DNA of 64,000 bases from Streptomyces sp. A012304. GTDB taxonomy: Bacteria; Actinomycetota; Actinomycetes; Streptomycetales; Streptomycetaceae. Location: contig NZ_BQUN01000096.1 in assembly GCF_026008495.1 (NCBI RefSeq), positions 209,465 to 273,464 of the forward strand, read 5' to 3'. Positions 50,601 to 59,524 of the stretch are shown in pieces. The notes under the pieces are model-generated. The model was not told where the DNA came from, searched no databases, and worked only from the letters and a program-made list of their open reading frames with translations. The translations under genes were made by a program, and so were the position numbers. The stretch's first letter is position 1; the number at the start of each line of letters is the position of its first letter.

Positions 50601-51245
50601 TCCGGCCGTATCGTCCCGCAGCGTGGGCCCGCCGGTCCGGCGGCCGGCGCCGCCGATCTGGACGCCCCGCCGAGCTCGACCCTGCGGCTGCGGCCCGGTG
50701 CCGCGGCCCGGCAGCGCACCGAGGCGCCCCCACCGCTGCCCCGGCTGGTGGTCGTCGTCGACGATCTGGACGCCCTGGTCTCGCCGGCGCTCGGCTCTCC
50801 CGGGCGGCCCGCCGCGGGGTCCGTGATGCGGGCCCTGGAGGCAGTGGCCCGCGACGGCGAGCGGCTCGGCGTGCACCTGATAGCCGCCACCGGCCCGGGA
50901 GGCCGTACGGCGGAGTCGGAACCGGCCCGGCAGGCCACGGTACGGATCACGCTGGACGCCCCCGGGTCGGGCGCCGACGAACCGGCTCCGGGGCGCGGCC
51001 GGCTGCGCGGCGCGGACGGACTGCTCACCCCGTTCCAGGGCGGCCGGGTCACGGGCCGCATCCCCCGGACGGCGACCCTGCGCCCCACCGTCGTCGCCCT
51101 GGAGTGGCAGCGCATGGGCGATCCCCCGGCCCGCAGGCCCGTCCGCGAGCTGGGCAACGGCCCGACGGACCTGGCGTTGCTGGCCAGCGCGCTGGAGCGG
51201 GCGGCGCGGGAGGTGGCGGCGGCCGAGGTGCCGTCCCTGCTGTAG
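47697..51245 (+). CDS. FHA-domain FtsK/EccC-like ATPase
   Basis: An 1182-residue cytoplasmic protein. FHA domain: about residues 108-190 (LLHGGQVRVGRSADADVPLD, DPDVSRLHCAVTL, DLDSTNGTTLDGTRV). Residues about 262-352 are a degenerate Gly-Gln repeat (VPGQGQGLSRDQGSLPDQG type). Residues about 480-620 resemble the region before the first ATPase of type VII EssC/EccC (GLAGPRPRLSGLARAVLAQL and WLGWLPHLRP). Walker A is EGPPGSGRTELLRAVV (about 866-880) and Walker B is LVVVVDDLDAL (about 1018). Only one P-loop is present and there are no clear membrane helices. No WXG100 genes are nearby. Start ATG at 47697; the frame upstream is open but non-coding. Confidence 0.8.
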   Translation: MQIRLTVVDPQGPPPDARGRAASCDVLVTAPAGTALAAVASALAAAVSGEGGTTSSGGAQPVLYAGAQRLDTQRCTLGEPPLTDGAVLSVGAPADPEPHPEVDDAPARLHVVAGPDAGGVHLLHGGQVRVGRSADADVPLDDPDVSRLHCAVTLAADGRVTVADLDSTNGTTLDGTRVSGRPVRLAPGALLRVGESALRLAPPGGPGARLPTTPDGEGHVRVSCGQDASDPASGSAEGPSGPTSHTYGTAAWGTATRGERPTGPVAGRGVVPGQGQGLSRDQGSLPDQGRGMVPGQGSVRGQGHGLGPGQGQVPGQGPGAGRSSGPDQGPVAGRRSVPGQGLVPGQGGAPRIENHGATDAPRVAASEDTHGGRSGLGSFTRTHETASPFAQPHGPDTDSAAAPAARKGIPARDPDAPQGARKRGGLSAWARRLTGGRSGSPEADGPGTPYEEEASDAAAQPSVGAAAVPDTWPDPAALLLTALGPGPRLWERGPDHPEALAVRLGTADRAAPDGSGLLPAVPVTAGLREVGSLGLAGPRPRLSGLARAVLAQLAALHSPDLLEIVLISTDRARSEEERVAEWSWLGWLPHLRPAHGQDCRLLLAYDRDQATARADELLRRLEDHLADTGGGSAAARSVPAQRASSHRPSWALADDGGDFTGPYTVVVVDGDPGGAGLREAMARLAVAGPLAGIHVVCLAETTAASPASPVADTFEAACAAAPTFRSCGAAGLLSGDVATALRLLRVAPGGPDAERPGPVGHGTIGAVDAVSSAWAERFARALAPLRPDGTGGEGHPRVSAPLPSSARLLDELGLARATPTSLMARWADAADDTEALGGRAWAVLGAGPRGPVCVDLAAEGPHLLIEGPPGSGRTELLRAVVASLAAAERPDRLGIVLMDGRDTVGKPGSGHGEGLRVCTDVPHVTTHLTANDPVRMREFAQSLSAELKRRAELLGRSDFAEWHTHRAVSGRIVPQRGPAGPAAGAADLDAPPSSTLRLRPGAAARQRTEAPPPLPRLVVVVDDLDALVSPALGSPGRPAAGSVMRALEAVARDGERLGVHLIAATGPGGRTAESEPARQATVRITLDAPGSGADEPAPGRGRLRGADGLLTPFQGGRVTGRIPRTATLRPTVVALEWQRMGDPPARRPVRELGNGPTDLALLASALERAAREVAAAEVPSLL

Positions 51246-51353
51246 ACCCCCCGTGTCCCGGGCAGCGCCCCGCCCACACCCGTGCAGCCTGCAATCACAA
51301 CGCGGTCACGATCTCCCGCTTGACACGGCACGCGCACTTGCCGACCCCCGGCA

Positions 51354-51369
51354 CCCGGCGTAGACCAGT
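51354..51369. promoter_or_regulatory. Possible DasR-type operator upstream of the sugar importer
   Basis: The right half TAGACCAGT matches the DasR responsive element completely, but the left half matches only about three of seven bases (12 of 16 overall against ACTGGTCTAGACCAGT). It lies about 50 bp upstream of the binding-protein start, in operator position. Half-site matches occur by chance, so this is tentative. Confidence 0.3.
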
Positions 51370-51420
51370 CCCCACGGGACAGCGCTCGGACGTTCGACGA
51401 GGACGAAGAACGGGGCAGTG

Positions 51421-52806
51421 ATGCGCAGGACGAGCAACACACACCGGAAACGCGGAACCGTGAAGGCAGCCGCCGCGATCATCGCGGGAGCCCTGGCGCT
51501 CTCGCTCAGCGCGTGCGGCGGTGACGACGGCGACGGCAGCGGCGACGCGACTCCCACCGGCAGTCAGGAGCCGGGCGGCAGCAGCCTCACCCTCCCGAAA
51601 CTGAACGGCACGACACTCGAGGTCGCCGCCGTGTGGACCGGCCCGGAGCAGGCCAACTTCAAGAAGGTCCTGGCGGAGTTCGAGAAGCGCACCGGCGCGA
51701 AGGTGACCTTCGTGCCCGCGCAGGACCCGATCATCAACTTCCTCGGCTCGAAGATCGCGGGCGGTCAGCCGCCGGACGTGGCGATGCTGCCGCAGCCGGG
51801 CGCCATCCAGCAGGCCGTGGACAAGAAGTGGGCCAAGCCGCTGGGCGCGGAGGCGAAGGCGGAGCTGGCGAAGAACTTCTCGCAGGGCTGGCAGGACATC
51901 GGCAAGGTGAACGGCACCCAGTACGCCGTCTACTACAAGGCCGCCAACAAGTCGCTGGTCTGGTACAACGCCAAGGTCTTCGAGAACGCGGGCGCCACCG
52001 AACCCAAGACGTGGGCCGAGCTGCTGACGACCGCTCAGACGGTGTACGACTCCGGCGTCACCCCGTTCTCCATCCCGGGCGCGGACGGCTGGCCGCTGAC
52101 CGACTGGTTCGAGAACGTGTACCTGTCGCAGGCGGGCCCGGAGAAGTACGACCAGCTCGCCAAGCACGAGATCAAGTGGACGGACCCGTCCGTCAAGCAG
52201 GCGCTGACGACGCTCGCGCAGATCTGGGGCAAGAAGGACTACGTGGCGGGCGGCGCCGACGGGGCGCTCCAGACGCAGTTCCCCAACGCCGTCACGCAGA
52301 CCTTCACCGGCGGTGACCAGCCGAAGGCGGCGATGGTCTACGAGGGTGACTTCGTGCAGGTCAACATCGCCCAGACGGACGCGAAGGTCGGCACGGACGC
52401 GAAGGTGTTCCCGTTCCCGAAGGTCGGCGCCACCGCGCCGGTCGTCTCCGGCGGTGACGCGGCCGTCGTCCTGAAGGACTCCCCGGGCGCGCAGGCGCTG
52501 GCGACGTTCCTCGCCTCGCCGGACGCGGCGGAGATCCAGGCGAAGCTGGGCGGCTATCTGTCGCCGAACAAGAACGTCGACGTGGCCGCGTACCCGAACG
52601 ACGTGCAGCGCAAGATCGCACAGGCGCTGGTCGCGGCGGGCGACGACTTCCGCTTCGACCTGTCCGACCAGGCCCCGCAGGCGTTCGGCGGCACGCCCGG
52701 CAAGGGCATGTGGAAGGACCTCCAGGACTTCCTGAAGAACCCGACGGACGTGGCCGGCATCCAGGCGAAGCTGGAGTCGGACGCGGCGGCGGCGTACGGG
52801 AACTGA
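51421..52806 (+). CDS. Sugar ABC transporter substrate-binding lipoprotein
   Basis: A 461-residue extracellular lipoprotein. The signal ends in the lipobox LSAC (AAIIAGALALSLSACGGDD). The rest is a MalE-like two-lobe binding protein: LEVAAVWTGPEQANFKKVLA, FEKRTGAKVTF, QPPDVAMLPQPGAIQQAVDK. It delivers a sugar to the two permeases downstream, with the first stop and next start 8 bp apart. The first start is either GTG at 51418 or ATG at 51421. The substrate is unknown. Confidence 0.9.
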   Translation: MRRTSNTHRKRGTVKAAAAIIAGALALSLSACGGDDGDGSGDATPTGSQEPGGSSLTLPKLNGTTLEVAAVWTGPEQANFKKVLAEFEKRTGAKVTFVPAQDPIINFLGSKIAGGQPPDVAMLPQPGAIQQAVDKKWAKPLGAEAKAELAKNFSQGWQDIGKVNGTQYAVYYKAANKSLVWYNAKVFENAGATEPKTWAELLTTAQTVYDSGVTPFSIPGADGWPLTDWFENVYLSQAGPEKYDQLAKHEIKWTDPSVKQALTTLAQIWGKKDYVAGGADGALQTQFPNAVTQTFTGGDQPKAAMVYEGDFVQVNIAQTDAKVGTDAKVFPFPKVGATAPVVSGGDAAVVLKDSPGAQALATFLASPDAAEIQAKLGGYLSPNKNVDVAAYPNDVQRKIAQALVAAGDDFRFDLSDQAPQAFGGTPGKGMWKDLQDFLKNPTDVAGIQAKLESDAAAAYGN

Positions 52807-52813
52807 TCCGGGG

Positions 52814-54157
52814 ATGGCGTCGAAAACGGCGGCGGGGGCTCCGGGAGCCCCCGCCGCACCTCGCTCACGCGGGAGCGTGACCGGCACCCGGCGGACGGTG
52901 GCAGCGCTGTTCCTGCTGCCCGCGCTGGTGCTGCTGGGCGCGCTCGTGGTCTACCCGATCGGGTACTCGGTCGTGCGCAGTTTCTACGACCAGTCCGGCG
53001 ACGGCTTCGCCGGCGTCGACAACTACCGGGCGCTCTTCACCGACGACGGCATACGCACGGCGCTGAAGAACAACGTGATCTGGGTGGTGTTCGCGCCGAC
53101 GGTCGCGACCGCGCTGGGTCTGATCTTCGCCGTGCTGACCGAGCGGGTGCGCTGGGGCACGGCGTTCAAGCTGGTCGTCTTCATGCCGATGGCGATCTCG
53201 ATGCTGGCGGCCGGCATCATCTTCCGGCTGGTCTACGACCAGGACCCGGACAAGGGTGTCGCGAACGCGGTGTGGGTCGGTGTGCATGACACGTTCGCGC
53301 AGTCGTCGGCGTTCCCCAAGGCCCACCCGGGCCGGCAGTCGCCGCTGAAGGCGGAGGGCGGCGGGTTCGTCACGAAGGCGGCCGTCTCCGCGGGCGACCC
53401 GGTCGCCCTGCCCCTGGTCGGTGTCGCGCCCGACCAGATGCCCGACGACGCCGAGCGGGCCGTCGGGGCGCGGCCCGAGCCGGGCAAGGTCACCGGCACG
53501 ACCTGGCAGGACTTCACCCGAGGCAAGGGCGTCGGCACGCTCGGCGCCCCGGATGCCACCGAGCTGGGCTACCCGGGCATGCGGATCGAGGCCGTCAAGG
53601 ACGGCAGGGTGGTCGCCTCGACGACGGCCGCCGACGACGGCACCTTCACCCTCCCCGAGGAGGCCGACGGCGCGCTGCTGCGGCTTCCGGCGAGCAACTT
53701 CAAGGAGGCGTACAACGGGCTGGACTGGCTCGGCCCGTCGCTGGTCACGCCGGCGATCATCGGCTCGTACATCTGGATGTGGGCGGGCTTCGCGATGGTG
53801 CTGATCGCGGCCGGGCTGGCGAGTGTGCCCAGGGAGCTGATGGAGGCGGCGCGGGTGGACGGCGCGAACGAGTGGCAGGTCTTCCGCCGGGTGACCGTGC
53901 CGCTGCTCGCGCCGGTCCTCGCGGTGGTCACCGTCACCTTGATGATCAATGTGCTGAAGGTGTTCGACCTGGTCTTCATCATCGCCCCCGGCTCCTCGCA
54001 GGACGACGCGAACGTGCTGGCGCTGGAGCTGTACCGCAAGGGCTTCTCCGAGGACCAGCCCGGCATCGCCAGCGCGATCGCGGTGTTCCTGCTGCTGCTG
54101 GTGATCCCGGTGATGTGGTTCAACATCCGGCGGCTCAGGCGGGAGGTGCGGCGATGA
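52814..54157 (+). CDS. Sugar ABC permease with a large inserted domain
   Basis: A 447-residue MalF-type permease. Helices start near 28 (TVAALFLLPALVLLGALVVY), 85 and 118. The last part has the EAA loop VPRELMEAARVDGANEWQVF and three more helices. Between about residues 145 and 305, where relatives have a loop of some 20-30 residues, there is a hydrophilic domain of about 140 residues. It ends in VKDGRVVASTTAADDGTFTL, which resembles a carboxypeptidase-regulatory-like beta sandwich. The position corresponds to the external P2 loop of E. coli MalF. The next permease starts inside its stop codon (ATGA). Confidence 0.88.
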   Translation: MASKTAAGAPGAPAAPRSRGSVTGTRRTVAALFLLPALVLLGALVVYPIGYSVVRSFYDQSGDGFAGVDNYRALFTDDGIRTALKNNVIWVVFAPTVATALGLIFAVLTERVRWGTAFKLVVFMPMAISMLAAGIIFRLVYDQDPDKGVANAVWVGVHDTFAQSSAFPKAHPGRQSPLKAEGGGFVTKAAVSAGDPVALPLVGVAPDQMPDDAERAVGARPEPGKVTGTTWQDFTRGKGVGTLGAPDATELGYPGMRIEAVKDGRVVASTTAADDGTFTLPEEADGALLRLPASNFKEAYNGLDWLGPSLVTPAIIGSYIWMWAGFAMVLIAAGLASVPRELMEAARVDGANEWQVFRRVTVPLLAPVLAVVTVTLMINVLKVFDLVFIIAPGSSQDDANVLALELYRKGFSEDQPGIASAIAVFLLLLVIPVMWFNIRRLRREVRR

Positions 54158-55005
54158 CGTCGGCGGCCAAGTGGCTCGTGGAGAAGGTCAACGGCGGTCT
54201 GGTCCGGGTCTTCCTGATCGTCGTCGGGCCGTTCTGGCTGGTGCCGACCATCGGTCTGCTCATCTCCTCGCTGCGCACGCCGGAGGACATGAGCGCGAGC
54301 GGCTGGTGGAAGGTGTTCAGCGAGCCGTCCCAGCTCACCGTCGACAGCTACCGGAAGCTGCTGGAGAACGGCGACATCACCGACTCCCTCGTCAACACGG
54401 TGCTGATCACGGTTCCGGCGACCGTGCTGGTGGTCGTCATCGGCTCGCTCGCCGGGTACGCGTTCGCGTGGATGGAGTTCCCGGGCCGGGACTGGTGGTT
54501 CCTGGGCGTGGTGGGCCTGTTGGTGGTGCCGGTGCAGGTGGCGCTGATCCCGATCGCCGAACTCTTCGGCAGCGTCGGCCTGTTCGGGTCGGTTCTCGGC
54601 GTGATCCTGTTCCACGTGGGTTTCGGTCTGCCGTTCGCGGTGTTCCTGCTGCGGAACTTCTTCGCGGAGATCCCCCGCGAGCTGCTGGAGGCGGCCCGCC
54701 TCGACGGCGCCGGTGAACTGCGGCTGTTCGTCCGTGTGGTGATGCCGCTGGGCGGTCCGGCGATCGCGAGCCTCGGCATCTTCCAGTTCCTGTGGGTGTG
54801 GAACGACATGCTGGTGGCGCTGGTGTTCACCAACGCCGACAGCCAGCCGATCACGGTCGCCCTGCAGACGCAGGTACGGCAGTTCGGCAACAACATCGAC
54901 GTGCTGGCGCCGGGCGCGTTCATCTCGATGGTGGTCCCGCTGGCCGTGTTCTTCGCGTTCCAGCGGCAGTTCGTGTCCGGTGTGATGGCCGGCGCGGTCA
55001 AGTAG
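54154..55005 (+). CDS. Sugar ABC permease, MalG-type
   Basis: A 283-residue inner-membrane permease with six helices. The EAA loop is FAEIPRELLEAARLDGAGEL, followed by FVRVVMPLGGPAIASLGIFQ. It pairs with the preceding permease. There is no ATPase gene in the operon; in Streptomyces such importers commonly share the multi-sugar ATPase MsiK, encoded elsewhere. A GC-rich hairpin follows. Confidence 0.9.
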   Translation: MTSAAKWLVEKVNGGLVRVFLIVVGPFWLVPTIGLLISSLRTPEDMSASGWWKVFSEPSQLTVDSYRKLLENGDITDSLVNTVLITVPATVLVVVIGSLAGYAFAWMEFPGRDWWFLGVVGLLVVPVQVALIPIAELFGSVGLFGSVLGVILFHVGFGLPFAVFLLRNFFAEIPRELLEAARLDGAGELRLFVRVVMPLGGPAIASLGIFQFLWVWNDMLVALVFTNADSQPITVALQTQVRQFGNNIDVLAPGAFISMVVPLAVFFAFQRQFVSGVMAGAVK

Positions 55006-55054
55006 ACGACGGGGTGCGGGGGGCGGGCCGGGTCCGGTCCGCCCCCTCGTCGTG
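55006..55054 (+). terminator. Terminator of the sugar importer operon
   Basis: An imperfect inverted repeat: ACGACGGGG and GGGGGGCGG on the left, CCGCCCCC and CTCGTCGT on the right, with CCGGGTCCGG at the centre. It follows the stop codon directly. Confidence 0.6.
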
Positions 55055-55150
55055 CGTGCCGGTGTACCCCGGATGCCGTACGGATCGTAACCAGGTCACT
55101 CCTTCGGCCGTTCCCGGGCAGAGCCCCCCGCGCCGACCCATGGATGTCCC

Positions 55151-57415
55151 TTGCCCAGGTTCAGTGTCATCGTCCCCGCGTACCAGGTTCAGGCGTACCT
55201 GCCCGAGTGCCTCGAATCGGTGCTGTCCCAGTCGTACGCCGACCTCGAAGTGATCGCCGTCGACGACCGTTCGCCGGACGGCTGCGGCGAGATCATCGAC
55301 GAGTTCGCGGCGCGCGATCCGCGGGTGCGGCCGGTGCGTCTGGCGGCGAACGCCGGTCCGGGGCCGGCCCGTAACGCGGGTCTGGAGCGGGCGATCGGCG
55401 ACTACGTGCTGTTCCTGGACGGCGACGACACGCTCGCCCCGGACGCGTTGCGCGCGATCGCCGACCGGCTGAAGGAGACGGGCGAGCCGGACGTCCTGGT
55501 GTACGACCACGCGGCGGCGTACTGGACGGGCGAGACGGTCCGCGGTCCGTTCGCGGCGCAGCTCACCGAGCGGGGGCCGGCGCCGTTCCGTCTGGATGGC
55601 CGGCCGGGGCTGCTGAGGATGGTGCCGGCCGCGTGGAACAAGGCGTACCGGCGGGAGTTCGTCGAGCGGGCCGGTCTGTCCTTCCCGCCCGGCTACTGCG
55701 CGGAGTTGCCGTGGACGTATCCGGCGCTGGCGCTGGCCGAGTCGCTGGCGACGCTGGACCGGGTGTGCGTGCACCACCGCGTGCGCCGCCGGGGCGCCCG
55801 CGTCCCCACCGCCGGCCACCGGCACTTCGACGTCTTCGACCAGTACGACCGTGTCTTCGCGTTCCTCGCCGGGCGGCCCGCGCTGGCCCGGTGGCGGCCG
55901 GTGCTGTTCCACCGCATGGTCGACCACCTCGCGGCCCTGCACACCGAGCGCGTGACGCTGCCGCGCGCCGACCGCGCCGCGTTCCTGCGCCGGGCCCGCG
56001 CCCACTACCGCCGTCACCGTGTCCCGGGCGTCTCGGTGCCGCCGCGGTCCCGGATGCGTCACGCCCTGGTCGGCCTGGGCCTGCACCGCACCTACCGGGC
56101 GGTCCAGGCCGGCGAGGCGCTGCGGCGGGGCGTGCGCCGGGCGGCGTCCGGGCTGGTCCGCGCGCTGCGGTCGGCCGCCCTCCAGGTCCACTACCGGATC
56201 CAGCTGCGGCTGCCGGTACGCGCCGACCGGGCCGTGTTCGCCGCGTACGGGGGGCGTGCGTTCGGCTGCAATCCGGGCGCGTTGGAGGCCGCGTTCCGCG
56301 CGGTGGTGCCGCAGGTGCGCACGGCGTGGATCGCGCGCCCCGAGCACCAGGACGCCGTCCCGCCGGGCCCGGGCCGGCTGACCCCGGACACGGCCGCGTA
56401 CTGGACGGCGCTGGCGCGTTCCAGGTACCTGGTGAGCAACGTCGACTTCGACCGCCGGCTGGTGAAGCGGCCCGGGCAGGTCCTGGTCCAGACCCAGCAC
56501 GGCACCCCGCTCAAGCACATGGGCCTCGACCTGCGGGAACGCCCGGCGGCGGCGCGTGACACGGACTTCGCGGGGCTGCTGCGGGGCGTGGAGCGGTGGG
56601 ACTATGTGCTGTCCGCCAACCGCCACACCACTCTGACCTGGGAGCGGGTCTTCCCCGGCGGTTACATCACGCTGGAGTACGGCCAGCCGCGCAATGACGT
56701 GTTCCAGCGGGCGACGGCCGAGGATGTGGCGCGGCTGCGGGAGGAGCTCGGCATTCCCCGCGACACGGTCGCGATCCTGTACGCGCCGACGTACCGCGAT
56801 CACTGCCTGACCGGGCGCCCGCTGCTCGACCTGGCGCGGGTCCTGCGCCGGCTGGGGCCGGAGTTCGTGATCCTGGCCCGCGCCCACCCCGCGCAGCCCA
56901 CCGCCGTGGCGGGCGGCGGGCGGGTCCTGGACGTCACCGGCCATCCGAGTGTGGAGTCGCTGTGTCTGGCGTCGGACGCCCTGGTCACCGACTACTCGTC
57001 GATCATGTTCGACTACGCGAACCTGGACCGTCCGATCGTGGTGCACGTCCCCGACGACGACTGGGCGGCGTACCAGGCGGCCCGTGGCACTTACTTCGAC
57101 CTGCGGGCCTTCCCGCCGGGCGCGGTCGCGCGCAGCGAGGACGAGCTGGTCGACATCTTCGCCACCGGCCACTGGCGGGGCTCCCGCTCGGCCCAGCTGC
57201 GGGCCGCGTTCCGGGAGCGGTTCTGCCCGTACGACGACGGTCGCGCCGCCGAGCGTGTGGTGCGGCGGGTGGTGCTGGGCGAGACGGGGCAGCCGCCGGT
57301 GGTGCCGCTCGATGAGCGGCGGCCGGTGCCGTCGGCGGCCTCGGGGGTCACGGGCTCGCCGCTGTCGACCGTGTCGTATCCGACCGGGCGCCGCCCCGTC
57401 TCCGACCACCCCTAG
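55151..57415 (+). CDS. Bifunctional glycosyltransferase (GT2) and TagF-like glycerophosphotransferase
   Basis: A 754-residue cell-wall glycopolymer enzyme. Residues 1-230 form a GT-A domain (FSVIVPAYQVQAYLPECLES, FLDGDD). Residues about 375-730 form the CDP-glycerol:polyglycerophosphate transferase fold (TQHGTPLKHMGLDLRERPAA, ILYAPTYRDHCLTGRPLLDL, SDALVTDYSSIMFDYANLDR). Such fusions build teichoic-acid-like polymers in actinomycetes. It starts with TTG at 55151; no strong ribosome site is visible and an upstream start is not available in frame. The TagGH-type exporter 5 kb downstream may act on its product. Confidence 0.87.
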   Translation: MPRFSVIVPAYQVQAYLPECLESVLSQSYADLEVIAVDDRSPDGCGEIIDEFAARDPRVRPVRLAANAGPGPARNAGLERAIGDYVLFLDGDDTLAPDALRAIADRLKETGEPDVLVYDHAAAYWTGETVRGPFAAQLTERGPAPFRLDGRPGLLRMVPAAWNKAYRREFVERAGLSFPPGYCAELPWTYPALALAESLATLDRVCVHHRVRRRGARVPTAGHRHFDVFDQYDRVFAFLAGRPALARWRPVLFHRMVDHLAALHTERVTLPRADRAAFLRRARAHYRRHRVPGVSVPPRSRMRHALVGLGLHRTYRAVQAGEALRRGVRRAASGLVRALRSAALQVHYRIQLRLPVRADRAVFAAYGGRAFGCNPGALEAAFRAVVPQVRTAWIARPEHQDAVPPGPGRLTPDTAAYWTALARSRYLVSNVDFDRRLVKRPGQVLVQTQHGTPLKHMGLDLRERPAAARDTDFAGLLRGVERWDYVLSANRHTTLTWERVFPGGYITLEYGQPRNDVFQRATAEDVARLREELGIPRDTVAILYAPTYRDHCLTGRPLLDLARVLRRLGPEFVILARAHPAQPTAVAGGGRVLDVTGHPSVESLCLASDALVTDYSSIMFDYANLDRPIVVHVPDDDWAAYQAARGTYFDLRAFPPGAVARSEDELVDIFATGHWRGSRSAQLRAAFRERFCPYDDGRAAERVVRRVVLGETGQPPVVPLDERRPVPSAASGVTGSPLSTVSYPTGRRPVSDHP

Positions 57416-57436
57416 GGGTGGGGGTGCCGGACCCGG

Positions 57437-57850
<414 letters not shown>

Positions 57851-57944
57851 GGATGAACCATCCCTCTCGGAAGTCTGTGGTCGGGGGTGGCCGGCCCCGC
57901 ACGGTGCGTGTCCGGGCCGCTCACGACGACAAGTAGAGCACACA

Positions 57945-57966
57945 ATTCAGTTGTGCACAACTGAAT
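57945..57966. promoter_or_regulatory. OhrR operator, perfect 22-bp palindrome
   Basis: ATTCAGTTGTG and its exact reverse complement CACAACTGAAT abut at 57955/57956. It stands between ohr and ohrR, 95 bp from one start and 26 bp from the other, so one OhrR dimer can control both promoters. It matches OhrR boxes, which are AT-rich TTG-CAA-centred palindromes. Confidence 0.85.
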
Positions 57967-57991
57967 GGTCCGCAAGAGCTACCCTGGAGGC

Positions 57992-58513
57992 ATGACCCCG
58001 ATGTCTCACCCGGCCTCCGCCCCCGCCCCGGCGTCCGCCGAGGAGAACTGGCTGCGGCTGGACCGCCAGATCTGCTTCTCCCTGCACGCCGCCTCGCGCG
58101 CCTTCAACGGCGTGTACCGCGTGATCCTCAAGGACCTCGGGCTCACCTACCCCCAGTACCTGGTGATGCTGGTGCTGTGGGAGGAGGGCACGCTGCCCGT
58201 CAAGAGGCTCGGCGAGCATCTGCGCCTGGACTCCGGCACCCTCTCCCCCCTGCTGAAGCGGCTGGAGTCGGCGGGCCTGGTGCGCCGGGAGCGCAGCACC
58301 CGCGACGAACGCTCGGTCGAGGTCCGGCTGACCGAGGAGGGCACCGCGCTGCGCGAGCGGGCCCTGCGGGTACCGCGCCGGATCGCCGCCGCGACGGGCT
58401 TCGACCTGAACGAGATCACCGAACTCCGCGAACGCCTGGACCGGCTCACGGGGGCACTGGACGCGGCGGCCCTCAGCGAGGAGGAGGACACGGCGCAGGA
58501 GCGGCGGGCGTAG
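57992..58513 (+). CDS. ohrR: MarR-type organic peroxide sensor OhrR
   Basis: A 173-residue regulator. LDRQICFSLHAASRAFNGVY carries the reactive cysteine that senses peroxides. The winged helix includes GTLPVKRLGEHLRLDSGTLS, PLLKRLESAGLVRRERSTRD. The ATG at 57992 follows GGAGG. It releases its palindromic operator upon oxidation, inducing ohr. Confidence 0.93.
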   Translation: MTPMSHPASAPAPASAEENWLRLDRQICFSLHAASRAFNGVYRVILKDLGLTYPQYLVMLVLWEEGTLPVKRLGEHLRLDSGTLSPLLKRLESAGLVRRERSTRDERSVEVRLTEEGTALRERALRVPRRIAAATGFDLNEITELRERLDRLTGALDAAALSEEEDTAQERRA

Positions 58514-58579
58514 GCGGTCGGGCGGGGCTTCTTCCCTCTGCTGCCGTACGGCGGTCGCGCCGGAGCTTAGGCTGGCCGG

Positions 58580-59524
58580 GTGATCGATTCCGTACGTGCG
58601 GTGGGCGCGGTCGTCGGGTCCGCCGTGGGGGACGCGCTGGGCGCGCCGTTCGAGTTCGGTCCGGAGGGCGCCTTCCGGGCCCGGTTCCCGGTCGCGGGGC
58701 ACGGGGGCGAGATGTGCGGGGGCGGCGGCTGGGACCCGGGTGAGGCGACGGACGACACGCAGATGGCCGTACTCGTCGGGGAATCCCTGCTGGAGCGCGG
58801 CGGCCTGGAACCGGCGGACGTCTTCCGCAGGTTCCAGCGGTGGGCGGCCGCCGACCCCAAGGACATCGGCCTCCAGACCGAGGCCGTACTGAGCAGCGGC
58901 GACCCGTGGGACACGGCGGCCGCCCTGCACTTCCAGGTCAGCCAGCGGGGAGCGGGCAACGGCGCGCTGATGCGGGCCGCCACCTCCGCCGTGTACTTCG
59001 CCGGCGACGGCCGTGCCGCCACGATGGACGCCGCCCGCCGGCTGAGCGCCCTCACCCACGGCGACCGTGCGGCCTGGGAGGGCACGGCGATCCTGCACGA
59101 GCTGCTGCGCACCGCCCTGACCGGCGGTGACCCGCTGGCCGCGCTGCCGGCGACCCTGGCCGAGGTCCACCCCGACCACCGGGCGCGCTACGCGACCGTC
59201 CTGGCCCCCGACTGGCACCCGGACCTGGCCACCGAGTTCAACGGGGCCGTCTGGCCCTGCCTCGGCTCCGCCGTCTGGGCGCTGCGCACCACCACCACGT
59301 ACGAGGACGCCGTCCGCGCCGCCGTCGACCTCGGCGGCGACACCGACACCGTCGCCGCGGTCACGGGCGCCCTCGCGGGCGCGGTGCACGGCGCCACGGC
59401 CGTCCCCGAACGGTGGACGCGCGCCCTGCACGTCCCCCTGCCCGGCTCCGGCGACCGCGTCCTGCGCACACCGGACCTGACGGACCTGGCCCACCGGTTG
59501 AGCGACGGCGGTACGAGGCCCTGA
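58580..59524 (+). CDS. ADP-ribosylglycohydrolase family protein
   Basis: A 314-residue DraG-type enzyme. GSAVGDALGAPFEFGPEG, the metal ligands GEATDDTQMAVLVGESLLE, and DLGGDTDTVAAVTGALAGAV with paired aspartates bind the two magnesium ions. It would remove ADP-ribose from proteins or small substrates. It starts with GTG at 58580. Its last codons form the first unit of a minisatellite, so its C-terminus is subject to repeat variation. Confidence 0.9.
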   Translation: MIDSVRAVGAVVGSAVGDALGAPFEFGPEGAFRARFPVAGHGGEMCGGGGWDPGEATDDTQMAVLVGESLLERGGLEPADVFRRFQRWAAADPKDIGLQTEAVLSSGDPWDTAAALHFQVSQRGAGNGALMRAATSAVYFAGDGRAATMDAARRLSALTHGDRAAWEGTAILHELLRTALTGGDPLAALPATLAEVHPDHRARYATVLAPDWHPDLATEFNGAVWPCLGSAVWALRTTTTYEDAVRAAVDLGGDTDTVAAVTGALAGAVHGATAVPERWTRALHVPLPGSGDRVLRTPDLTDLAHRLSDGGTRP

